Source: Ruminococcus sp. UBA946
GTDB taxonomy: Bacteria > Bacillota > Clostridia > Oscillospirales > Ruminococcaceae
Direction of reading: 5' to 3'
Assembly (NCBI GenBank): GCA_002293295.1
Contig: DBCY01000022.1
Span: 1 to 6,126 of the forward strand
DNA length: 6,126 nt
The position numbers and the translations under genes were made by a program. This document shows positions 1 through 5,128 of this stretch, one piece after another. The stretch's first letter is position 1. Each line of letters begins with the position of its first letter. A model generated the notes under the pieces. That model saw only the letters and a list, made by a program, of their open reading frames with translations. It made no database searches and had not been told where the DNA came from.

Positions 1-30
1 ATTCAGCAGACATTATATAAAAAATTACCA

Positions 31-59
31 TTGACATATACGAAAAAATAAAATATAAT
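31..59 (+). promoter_or_regulatory. Exact-consensus sigma-A promoter for the 60-codon gene
   Basis: TTGACA at 31-36 and TATAAT at 54-59 are separated by exactly 17 nt, so both hexamers and the spacer match the housekeeping consensus. Transcription should start near position 66, leaving a leader of about 53 nt before ATG 119. A start near 66 would put the possible TTG start at 74 almost at the 5' end of the mRNA, which argues for the later ATG. The match is seen directly; activity and the exact start point are inferred. Confidence 0.85.
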
Positions 60-102
60 AGGAATAGAATGATTTGCTAAAAATAACTGCGGGTCAGTAT
101 AA

Positions 103-108
103 GGGAGG
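103..108 (+). promoter_or_regulatory. Ribosome binding site that sets the start of the 60-codon gene
   Basis: GGGAGG lies 10 nt before ATG 119, a strong Shine-Dalgarno match at normal spacing. The same frame is open from TTG 74, but no comparable site precedes that codon, so this motif selects ATG 119 as the start. Confidence 0.75.
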
Positions 109-118
109 AAGCTGCTTT

Positions 119-301
119 ATGACTGCGGATTATAAGGAATACAGTATTTTGAAGCTGATTGAGTCGGACGGTTACTTCCTTAACGACGAACAGAAATACC
201 TTTGCGTTGAATTATTATCAGGCAAAATTTCCAAAGATGAATATCTGAAAAAAATTTTCAGGGAAAATATGAATTTGCTTTGGCAGAACATAACAGTATA
301 A
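119..301 (+). CDS. Small protein of unknown function (60 aa)
   Basis: I do not recognise this gene with confidence. It encodes a soluble, charged 60-residue protein with no signal peptide or membrane segment. The pattern is an N-terminal helix (residues about 4-14, EYSILKLIES), a short turn, then a segment of the type LNDEQKYLCVELLSGKIS followed by KDEYLKKIF. A hydrophobic helix, then Gly-[Lys/Glu]-Ile-Ser, then an acidic/basic helix resembles the short helical domain of VbhA-type antitoxins. That is a resemblance in pattern only, and no Fic toxin or other toxin gene is adjacent. The start is ATG 119 because of the strong ribosome binding site at 103-108; a TTG at 74 would add 15 residues. 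The gene has its own promoter (31-59) and terminator (309-342), so it is transcribed alone. It could be an orphan antitoxin-like protein or a small regulator. Confidence 0.7.
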   Translation: MTADYKEYSILKLIESDGYFLNDEQKYLCVELLSGKISKDEYLKKIFRENMNLLWQNITV

Positions 302-308
302 AATTTAA

Positions 309-342
309 GGCTCTGCGAAAAATAATATCGCAGAGCCTTTTA
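309..342 (+). terminator. Intrinsic terminator of the 60-codon gene
   Basis: A perfect 10-bp stem (GGCTCTGCGA at 309-318 with TCGCAGAGCC at 328-337) encloses a 9-nt AT-rich loop and is followed by TTTTATTA. It begins 7 nt after the stop codon. This is a textbook rho-independent terminator on the plus strand. Confidence 0.92.
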
Positions 343-377
343 TTAATAACCTGGTATTAACCTGTTATTGATTTAAG

Positions 378-406
378 CGGGTGGAATTTAATACCACCCG
401 GATTTT
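378..406 (+). other. GC-rich hairpin, possible weak terminator
   Basis: CGGGTGG (378-384) pairs perfectly with CCACCCG (394-400) around a 9-nt loop, followed by GATTTTAG with a short T-run at 403-406. It could back up the terminator at 309-342. The spacing and short T-run make it weak, and it may have another role. Confidence 0.35.
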
Positions 407-482
407 AGCTAAGGAATATTTCCCTGACTAAAAACCGGATATCAATCGCTTGTTACAGCGAATATATAACCGCTTTATATTA

Positions 483-504
483 ACGGATTTGTTATAAAAC
501 CCGT
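483..504 (-). terminator. Candidate terminator downstream of the spore protein gene
   Basis: Read on the minus strand, ACGGGTTT (504-497) pairs with AAATCCGT (490-483) through 8 bp including one G-U pair, with a 6-nt loop, about 60 nt past the spore protein stop. The bases after it on that strand (TAATATAAA) are AT-rich but not a true T-run, so the call is tentative. Confidence 0.3.
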
Positions 505-564
505 AAAATTAAGAGGGATTAGCATATGCTTAATAAGCAAGCATAATTAAATGCACTACTGTAA

Positions 565-753
565 CTAAGCCTTGATACCCTGTTTGTAAGCGTCAATCAT
601 TTTCTTAACCATCTGGCCGCCTACTGAACCAACCTCACGGGAAGTAAGGTCGCCGTTGTAACCGCTCTTAAGGTTAACGCCTACTTCGCTGGCTGCTTCC
701 ATCTTAAATCTTTCAAGAGTATCTCTACCCTGTTGTGTTATAACATCTTTCAT
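565..753 (-). CDS. Alpha/beta-type small acid-soluble spore protein (SASP)
   Basis: This 62-residue protein belongs to the family that coats and protects DNA in dormant endospores and supplies amino acids on germination. The two family hallmarks are visible: an N-terminal helix with the cleavage region FKMEAASEVG (residues 16-25), where the germination protease GPR normally cuts, and the C-terminal DNA-contact segment SREVGSVGGQMVKKMI (residues 38-53) with its invariant Gly-x-Val-Gly-Gly. The length is normal for clostridial members. On the coding strand an AAGGAG ribosome binding site (plus-strand positions 763-768) lies 9 nt before the ATG. The gene stands alone and is divergent from the FecR-like operon; it should be made in the forespore late in sporulation. 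The residue after the expected scissile Glu19 is Ala20 rather than the Ile/Phe common in Bacillus proteins. Identification is firm; which SASP paralog it is cannot be told. Confidence 0.95.
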   Translation of the reverse strand: MKDVITQQGRDTLERFKMEAASEVGVNLKSGYNGDLTSREVGSVGGQMVKKMIDAYKQGIKA

Positions 754-820
754 TTTTATATTCTCCTTAAAATTTTGTTACGGATATAATAAATCCGCTG
801 TTTGTTTTTGGGGTTTGCTT

Positions 821-850
821 TAGTATTATATACGTGCTTATTTAATATAT
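821..850 (-). promoter_or_regulatory. Candidate forespore (sigma-G-like) promoter of the SASP gene
   Basis: On the minus strand ATATA (850-846) and AATACTA (827-821) are 18 nt apart. Each differs by one base from the sigma-G pattern (GHATR, 18 nt, CATNHTA) known from Bacillus ssp genes. Transcription would start near 814 and give a leader of about 60 nt. A second possible -10 (CATAATA, plus positions 860-866) has no good -35. Sigma-G control is expected for the family, but this exact site is inference in AT-rich DNA. Confidence 0.4.
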
Positions 851-927
851 TAGTGGTAATATTATGGCTTAACGGTAAAAGTTTGCAATGATGTTTATTG
901 TAATTTTTTGTAATAAACAAAATTCTT

Positions 928-956
928 TTGACAAAAATATTATTATATGATATAAT
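928..956 (+). promoter_or_regulatory. Exact-consensus extended -10 sigma-A promoter of the FecR-like operon
   Basis: TTGACA at 928-933 and TATAAT at 951-956 are separated by exactly 17 nt, and TG at 948-949 adds the extended -10 element. Transcription should start near 963, leaving a leader of about 76 nt before the TTG start at 1039. As written this is an unusually strong vegetative promoter. No operator overlapping it is recognised. Confidence 0.88.
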
Positions 957-975
957 ATGATTTATTAATGCTGTT

Positions 976-1000
976 TTTATTTGATGCCTTTTCAAATAAA
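976..1000 (+). other. Hairpin in the 5' leader of the FecR-like operon
   Basis: TTTATTTGA (976-984) and TCAAATAAA (992-1000) form a perfect 9-bp but AT-rich stem with a 7-nt loop. It lies in the predicted leader, about 13 nt after the likely transcription start and 38 nt before the start codon. It could protect the 5' end of the mRNA or be chance pairing in AT-rich DNA; no riboswitch class is recognised. Confidence 0.35.
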
Positions 1001-1038
1001 TTTATACAATATTTAAGATTAGAGTTGGTGATTATAGC

Positions 1039-2154
1039 TTGCTAAAGTTATTATATGATAATATTAAGCTGATAATCATTGCCCTGATTGCAATAATCGT
1101 TGTTTTTATGATTGTTATTATGCTTAGCCTGTCATATGGCGGAGATACAATCAGAACGCCTTATATCACAGAAATAACCGGCGCGGGCAGCATTTCCCAG
1201 GGGAGCAAAAGGATTTCCGCCTTAAAGAAATCAAAGATTAAAAGCGGCGACATAATCGCCGCGAACGAAGGCAGTTCCATCCGTATTATGATAGACGACG
1301 ACAAATATATTACCATTGAGGAAAACAGCTCAGTCGGTCTTTATTATACTGAAGTTTCCGGCAAGGGCAGTATTGAGGTAAGTATTTCCGAAGGCGCCGT
1401 TATTTGTCAGCTTGATAATCCCCTTAAGGAAAATTCGTTTTTTAAAGTAAAGACCCCGAATTCCGCTGTCGATGTAAGGGGTACTGTTTTCAGGGTGGAT
1501 TTTGATTATGCCGAAACCTATATGGGTTATGAGGATGTTTATATTACCGAAGTTCAGAATTTTTCAGGTTCGGTTAATATACAGCTGTATGATTTAAATA
1601 AGGAAGCTGTCGATTCGCCCATGCTCTTGATTGAAAGGACGTCGGCAAAAATGATTTCGGCGGCAGACGTAAGTCAATACATATATTTAAACCATGACAC
1701 CGATATGTTCGGTTTGACTGAAAGAGCTATACTTGAGTTAATAAGAATAAGCGTTTCAAACGGGCTTGCCTATTCACCCGACGAACTTAACACCGCCCAT
1801 AAAGCCATCGTACGAAACAAATATAATTCCATAACAGATTCCTCCGTCTTTTCAGTTTCCGAAGAGGAAACCGCTTCGACGGCTTCCGGAACATCAGCTT
1901 CCGTTACAACCGAACCGCCGGATACAGTAAGCTCGGCGGAAACTTCACGGACTCAGCCCGGAACGCTGGCAACAACCCGCCAGACTCATGTTTATACGAC
2001 CTTTTCAGGGGAAAAATGGTGGGAGATTATTAATCCCAACCCTGAGGCGGACGATAATTCCGGTTTTGATGACGGAGGCGTTTCTGAACAGTTTTCCGCC
2101 GTTACGGAAATTAATCCCGATAATATTGAAGGAACATATTTCATGCCCAGCTAA
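1039..2154 (+). CDS. Membrane-anchored FecR-domain protein (371 aa)
   Basis: Residues 1-10 are short and basic, residues 11-33 are one strongly hydrophobic membrane segment, and the rest should be outside the cell. Residues about 45-200 form a FecR-type beta domain. They contain the usual GD-II-A-x-EGSS and D-x-x-YITIEENS strands, then the family signature V137-K-T-P140...D145-V-R-G-T149-V-F. Residues about 211-258 look helical and resemble the same region of the next gene. Residues 275-318 are a Ser/Thr-rich linker, and the tail ends in an acidic, Asn-rich segment with two Trp (W327, W328). There is no LPxTG motif or lipobox, so the N-terminal helix is the only anchor seen. FecR proteins in Gram-negatives relay signals to anti-sigma/sigma pairs; here no such partner is present and the role is unknown. 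The start is TTG 1039, preceded by a modest GGTG 8 nt upstream; the next in-frame ATG falls inside the membrane helix and no upstream in-frame start exists. Confidence 0.88.
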   Translation: MLKLLYDNIKLIIIALIAIIVVFMIVIMLSLSYGGDTIRTPYITEITGAGSISQGSKRISALKKSKIKSGDIIAANEGSSIRIMIDDDKYITIEENSSVGLYYTEVSGKGSIEVSISEGAVICQLDNPLKENSFFKVKTPNSAVDVRGTVFRVDFDYAETYMGYEDVYITEVQNFSGSVNIQLYDLNKEAVDSPMLLIERTSAKMISAADVSQYIYLNHDTDMFGLTERAILELIRISVSNGLAYSPDELNTAHKAIVRNKYNSITDSSVFSVSEEETASTASGTSASVTTEPPDTVSSAETSRTQPGTLATTRQTHVYTTFSGEKWWEIINPNPEADDNSGFDDGGVSEQFSAVTEINPDNIEGTYFMPS

Positions 2155-2173
2155 GGTATAAAAAACTAAGAAC

Positions 2174-2196
2174 AGAGCCGTTCAACTGCCGGTTCT
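2174..2196 (+). other. Intergenic hairpin just upstream of the second gene's ribosome binding site
   Basis: AGAGCCG (2174-2180) and CGGTTCT (2190-2196) can form a 7-bp stem with one G-U pair and a 9-nt loop in the 59-nt gap between the two FecR-like genes. No T-run follows, so it is not a terminator. It ends 10 nt before the GAGG site at 2206-2209 and could affect mRNA stability or translation of the second gene. The pairing is seen; function is speculative. Confidence 0.3.
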
Positions 2197-2213
2197 CAGA
2201 GAAACGAGGTATT

Positions 2214-3950
2214 ATGCTGAAGAATTTTAAAATTCCGCTTATTTTAGGTACAGTAGCCATAATTACCGTTATTGCCACTGTTATTATTCTTAATTCAGGC
2301 GGCGGCGTCTACGGGATCAGTATTTCGGACGCTTACGGAGCAGTAAGCATTTCCGGTGAATCAAACGGTTCTTCCGGAGTTTCGTCGGGTACCGTATTAA
2401 AAAAGGGAGATACCTTAACCGTAGGCGAGGGCGCTAACTGCACGATTTTATATAAAGGAAAAAAGAATTCCGAAAACAATTACATAGTGCTGGCAGAAAA
2501 TACGCAGATTCTCATCAGCGATAACTTTAAAGGCAATAACAAAGGACAGATTTACCTGAACCACGGCTCCCTGATTTGTAATTTAAAGGATGAGGATAAG
2601 GGTGAAATCGAAGTCCGTACAGCCGATTCTTTGGTATACCCCGCAAACTCCGTTATCAAAATTTCATATTATACAGATGAAACGGAGGCCTATACCGAGG
2701 TTTTCAGTTTTGCCGGTTTTCCTAAAATCCAGCTTTGTAACGCACAGGGCGAAAAAGTAAACAGCGTCGAATATTTAAATGAAAAGGTAACGGGACGTAT
2801 TGAAATAAATAAATTAGGGCCTGTTTTCCAGTATCTTAATATAAAATTTGAACTTAGCGAGCTTACGGCTTTTGATTTGAAAACGCTTCTGACTATATCG
2901 GCTCTCGTTACGGATTTTCCCTATACAACCGCGGAACTGAAGGAAGCATATGACATTGCCCCCGATTCTCCTGGCGATATTACTGAACCGGGTGATGCCG
3001 TAATCCCCCCGGATGAAAATATTCAGACAGCCGAGCCTATTGTAACGGATACTGCCGGCATGCCGACCTCCAGCCAGACCGTAACGCCGCCTCAGACGCA
3101 GCCTCCTGTGACTACACAGCCCCCGGTCACGACAAGACCGCCTGTGACAACGGCAAAACCGCCGGCTTCTTCAACAGCCGCTCCGGCGACGACGACTGTT
3201 AATACTAATATATATGTGGTTACCGTCATTATTGACGGAGAGGAAACAATTCAGGAGGTCCGCCACGGCGAAGACGCAGAAAAACCTGAAGACCCCGATA
3301 TTGAGGGGTTAGTATTCATAGGCTGGGACAACTCATTTGAAAATATAACCGATGATACCGTTATTACAGCTATGTTTGAAAATGACGGGGGAACGGGCGG
3401 TCTTACCCATAATGTAACATTTGATATAGCCGGAACCCTTACCGATGTTTTTGTTAAAGACGGCGAAGCCGCAACGGCGCCTGACACGTCATTTATTGAC
3501 GGATATACTTTCATCGGATGGGATAAAGATTTCTCATATATAACCTCTGATATTACCGTAACCGCATTTCTTATTCCTGATGAGTATACCGTGGATTTTG
3601 TTATAGAAGGGTATCATTATCCCGTAAATGTTTTGCATGGTCAGAGTGCGATTCCTCCGTTTACTCCGACATCAGATTCAAACGGCAATCTTTTCCTCGG
3701 CTGGGATATGCAATTTACAAGAGTAACTTCCGATATGACTGTTAACGCAAGATTCAGCAATTCCAACAATATCTACGATGTTACGTTTATTATTGAGGAC
3801 GAAACTTATGTTGTTCAGGTAAGGAGCGGGGAAAGCGCTGTTCCTCCGTATACGCCTATTTACAACATATACGACCAGATTTTCGTAGGATGGAACAGAA
3901 GCCTCGATAATATCACGTCAGATACGACCATAACGGCTGTTTTCCGATAA
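2214..3950 (+). CDS. Membrane-anchored surface protein: diverged FecR-like region plus four InlB-B/Flg_new-type repeats (578 aa)
   Basis: Residues 7-27 are a single membrane segment after a basic N-terminus (MLKNFK), giving an N-in, C-out topology. Residues about 34-196 follow the FecR pattern of the upstream gene (KKGDTLTVGEGANCTILY at 63-80, GSLICNLKDEDKG at 118-130), but the VRGT signature is replaced by Y142-P-A-N-S146. Residues 203-250 resemble the helical segment after the FecR domain in the neighbour. Residues 252-332 are an acidic, then Pro/Thr-rich linker with PPVTT units. Residues 335-577 hold four repeats of about 55 residues, each ending in a hydrophobic-Gly-Trp core, an [I/V]-T-[S/D]-D turn and a final strand. 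This is the InlB B-repeat/Flg_new beta-grasp type seen in bacterial surface proteins. No sortase motif or cell-wall anchor domain is present. GAGG (2206-2209) precedes ATG 2214 at a short 4-nt spacing. It is cotranscribed with the upstream paralog and is likely a cell-surface adhesin or sensor; the ligand is unknown. Confidence 0.87.
   Translation: MLKNFKIPLILGTVAIITVIATVIILNSGGGVYGISISDAYGAVSISGESNGSSGVSSGTVLKKGDTLTVGEGANCTILYKGKKNSENNYIVLAENTQILISDNFKGNNKGQIYLNHGSLICNLKDEDKGEIEVRTADSLVYPANSVIKISYYTDETEAYTEVFSFAGFPKIQLCNAQGEKVNSVEYLNEKVTGRIEINKLGPVFQYLNIKFELSELTAFDLKTLLTISALVTDFPYTTAELKEAYDIAPDSPGDITEPGDAVIPPDENIQTAEPIVTDTAGMPTSSQTVTPPQTQPPVTTQPPVTTRPPVTTAKPPASSTAAPATTTVNTNIYVVTVIIDGEETIQEVRHGEDAEKPEDPDIEGLVFIGWDNSFENITDDTVITAMFENDGGTGGLTHNVTFDIAGTLTDVFVKDGEAATAPDTSFIDGYTFIGWDKDFSYITSDITVTAFLIPDEYTVDFVIEGYHYPVNVLHGQSAIPPFTPTSDSNGNLFLGWDMQFTRVTSDMTVNARFSNSNNIYDVTFIIEDETYVVQVRSGESAVPPYTPIYNIYDQIFVGWNRSLDNITSDTTITAVFR
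3102..3155 (+). repeat. Three tandem 18-nt units coding the PPVTTx linker
   Basis: Three consecutive six-residue units, PPVTTQ, PPVTTR and PPVTTA (residues 297-314), form part of an extended Pro/Thr spacer between the FecR-like region and the surface repeats. The codons for the same residues differ between units (for example CCTCCT, CCCCCG, CCGCCT), so the peptide repeat is kept while the DNA has drifted. It is not a recent slippage product. Confidence 0.8.
3216..3944 (+). repeat. Four diverged InlB-B/Flg_new-type protein repeats
   Basis: The repeats span nucleotides 3216-3377, 3411-3572, 3588-3755 and 3777-3944 (residues 335-388, 400-453, 459-514, 522-577). Each has the order: strand [V/D]-T-[F/V]-x-I, a basic/acidic strand ending x-G-[E/Q]-[D/A/S]-A, a Pro-rich turn, F-[I/L/V]-G-W at W371, W436, W497 and W560, then [I/V]-T-[S/D]-D and a last strand [V/I]-x-A-x-F. 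Repeats 3 and 4 share the Pro-Pro-[F/Y]-Thr-Pro turn and are closest to each other. Divergence at the DNA level indicates old duplications. Confidence 0.82.
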
Positions 3951-3961
3951 GTTCTATAATG

Positions 3962-4002
3962 GGTTATACCAATCCGGAAATGTTTGGTATAACCTGTTTT
4001 AA
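3962..4002 (+). terminator. Intrinsic terminator of the FecR-like operon
   Basis: GGTTATACCAA (3962-3972) and TTGGTATAACC (3984-3994) form a perfect 11-bp stem around an 11-nt loop, followed by TGTTTTAATT. It begins 12 nt after the stop codon of the second gene and closes the operon. Confidence 0.9.
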
Positions 4003-4040
4003 TTAACTATATCCCGCAAATCTTAATATTTATTAAATAT

Positions 4041-4053
4041 AACTGTGACAGTT
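4041..4053. promoter_or_regulatory. 13-bp dyad AACTGT-G-ACAGTT, possible operator
   Basis: This is a perfect palindrome with a 1-nt centre, about 120 nt upstream of the candidate transporter promoter. It shares the AAC-N7-GTT outline with the dyad at 4127-4139. It is a plausible regulator-binding site, but no regulator gene lies in the window and the assignment is inference. Confidence 0.35.
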
Positions 4054-4126
4054 TTGTGTTCATATATTGTTAAATAAAATTAATGGTGAATTGAATATTT
4101 CAAAAGAGTTACAATTTAAACACAAT

Positions 4127-4139
4127 AACATTCAATGTT
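4127..4139. promoter_or_regulatory. 13-bp dyad AACATT-C-AATGTT, possible operator
   Basis: This is a second perfect palindrome with a 1-nt centre and the same AAC-N7-GTT outline, 86 nt centre to centre from the first and about 30 nt upstream of the -35 region at 4169. The spacing is close to eight helical turns, which would allow a looped pair of sites. Chance occurrence in AT-rich DNA cannot be excluded. Confidence 0.35.
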
Positions 4140-4168
4140 TAAAATATTATTACAATTTTTATTATAGG

Positions 4169-4197
4169 TGGAAAACAACCGCGTTTAATGTTATAAT
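4169..4197 (+). promoter_or_regulatory. Candidate extended -10 promoter of the ABC permease operon
   Basis: TGTTATAAT at 4189-4197 is a full extended -10 element. With a 17-nt spacer the -35 is TGGAAA (4169-4174), 4 of 6 matches. Transcription would start near 4204, leaving a 36-nt leader. The spacer contains AAAC-N6-GTTT (4173-4186), a small dyad that could be an operator overlapping the promoter. A weaker -35 than the two other promoters here fits a regulated sugar transporter. Confidence 0.6.
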
Positions 4198-4240
4198 TAC
4201 TTATGCTTATTACTATATTAACTTATGAGGCTAATTACAT

Positions 4241-5128
4241 ATGAAAAAACAATTCAGGCTTAAAGCTGCGATACAAAAAGATAAAATATTCCCGAGACTG
4301 TGCTTATCCCCAAGTCTTGCCGGAGTATTGATATTTTTTTTAGTGCCGTTCTGCGTTGTAATATTTTATTCGTTTGTTGACAACCCGATTAATAAGGAGT
4401 TTGTATTTTTCGATAACTTTATCAGTGTAATCAAGAATTCAGCATTCAGGAAGGCTTCATGGAACACTTTCATGTTTTCCGTTGTCACCGTTCCTCTTGC
4501 GGTTGTATTTTCTATGCTGCTTGCGATGATGCTGGATACGAAAATTCCTTTCGTCAGTCAGTTCCGAACCAGTTTTTTATGCCCAATGATGGTTCCCGTG
4601 GCTTCGGTCGTATTAATCTGGCAGGTGGTTTTTCATTACAACGGAGTTATCAATCAATTTTTGGCAAACAACGGACTGGACAGAATTGACTGGCTGAAAT
4701 CAGGTTATGCGATGATTGTTATCGTCCTGCTGTTTTTATGGAAAAATCTCGGATATAATATGATACTGTTTTTATCGGCTCTGAATAATATACCGCAGGA
4801 CCTTATGGAAGTAGCGACCCTTGAAGGCGCCGGTGAAATGTATAAATTCTGGAGGATAAAAATAAAATACCTATCGCCGACCATCCTTTTCGTATCGGTC
4901 CTCTCTCTTATAAACTCGTTCAAGACATTCCGTGAGATTTATCTTCTTACCGATAATTACCCTTATGATTCGATATATATGCTCCAGCATTTTATGAACA
5001 ATACCTTTGCTTCCCTTGATTATCAGAAGCTTTCGTCAGCCGCAATCATAATGTCGATAGTAGTTATAATAATAATCGGCGGATTGTTTATAGCTGAGAA
5101 CAGGTTTGGAAAGGATGTTGAAGGTTGA
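4241..5128 (+). CDS. Sugar-type ABC transporter permease, MalF/UgpA/LacF-like (295 aa)
   Basis: This is one of the two membrane subunits of a CUT1-type carbohydrate importer. About six membrane segments are visible (residues near 24-46, 74-98, 110-131, 156-180, 212-232 and 263-284). The cytoplasmic loop that docks on the ATPase carries the EAA motif as E190-V-A-T-L-E-G-A-G198, followed by the usual F-x-x-I-x-x-x-x-L-S-P. The N-terminal segment P-S-L-A-G...P-F and its 295-residue length are typical of the UgpA/LacF branch. TGAGG, ending 10 nt before ATG 4241, is the ribosome binding site. Its stop codon overlaps the start of the partner permease. The substrate cannot be told from the permease; sugars, oligosaccharides or glycerol phosphate are all possible in this family. 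No substrate-binding protein precedes it, which is less common than binding protein first. Confidence 0.93.
   Translation: MKKQFRLKAAIQKDKIFPRLCLSPSLAGVLIFFLVPFCVVIFYSFVDNPINKEFVFFDNFISVIKNSAFRKASWNTFMFSVVTVPLAVVFSMLLAMMLDTKIPFVSQFRTSFLCPMMVPVASVVLIWQVVFHYNGVINQFLANNGLDRIDWLKSGYAMIVIVLLFLWKNLGYNMILFLSALNNIPQDLMEVATLEGAGEMYKFWRIKIKYLSPTILFVSVLSLINSFKTFREIYLLTDNYPYDSIYMLQHFMNNTFASLDYQKLSSAAIIMSIVVIIIIGGLFIAENRFGKDVEG
5108..5115 (+). promoter_or_regulatory. Ribosome binding site supporting the TTG start of the second permease
   Basis: GGAAAGGA inside the end of the first permease gene lies 9 nt before TTG 5125. This strong site at standard distance supports the non-ATG start; the next in-frame ATG (residue 24) would remove the basic N-terminus and cut into the first membrane helix. 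Confidence 0.7.

Larger units (their letters stand above)
343..564. other. Gene-free region with several short inverted repeats
   Basis: No convincing coding region is visible in these 222 nt between the small gene and the 3' end of the minus-strand spore protein gene. Short dyads are present: AATAAC/GTTATT (345-350, 364-369), CGGGTGG/CCACCCG (378-384, 394-400), GGAA/TTCC (413-423), ACGGATTT/AAACCCGT (483-490, 497-504) and TATGCTT/AAGCATA (525-531, 539-545). None is followed by a clean T-run in the direction of a gene. No RNA family is recognised. Confidence 0.5.

Noticed and set aside
74..118. N-terminal extension of the small gene from TTG 74 (75 residues in total)
   Set aside because: The predicted transcription start near 66 leaves no room for a ribosome binding site, while GGGAGG at 103-108 clearly serves ATG 119.
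526..546. Six-residue reading frame ATG 526 to TAA 546 with an upstream AGAGGG
   Set aside because: It is too short to support, overlaps a dyad, has no gene downstream on the plus strand and no leader-peptide features.
756..995. 79-residue open frame on the minus strand
   Set aside because: It lies in AT-rich divergent promoter DNA, covers both candidate promoters, has a low-complexity Lys/Asn/Ile composition and no family pattern.
963..1038. Riboswitch in the FecR-like operon leader
   Set aside because: The leader is only about 76 nt with one AT-rich stem, no known aptamer motif and no expression-platform terminator.
3102..3155. Tandem 18-nt units considered as a CRISPR-like or slippage array
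   Set aside because: They are in-frame coding repeats with drifted synonymous codons and no spacers.
3251..3514. 87-residue open frame antisense to the surface repeats
   Set aside because: It is antisense to the well-supported repeat-coding frame and shows no family pattern or ribosome binding site.
4091..4103. TTGAA-TAT-TTCAA palindrome, and similar GGAA-TAT-TTCC at 413-423
   Set aside because: Short AT-rich dyads in unrelated contexts, with outer bases that do not match the AAC/GTT pair; expected by chance.
4459..4923. Open frames of 76 (plus) and 72 (minus) residues inside the first permease gene
   Set aside because: Both overlap the clear permease frame and show no independent signals.
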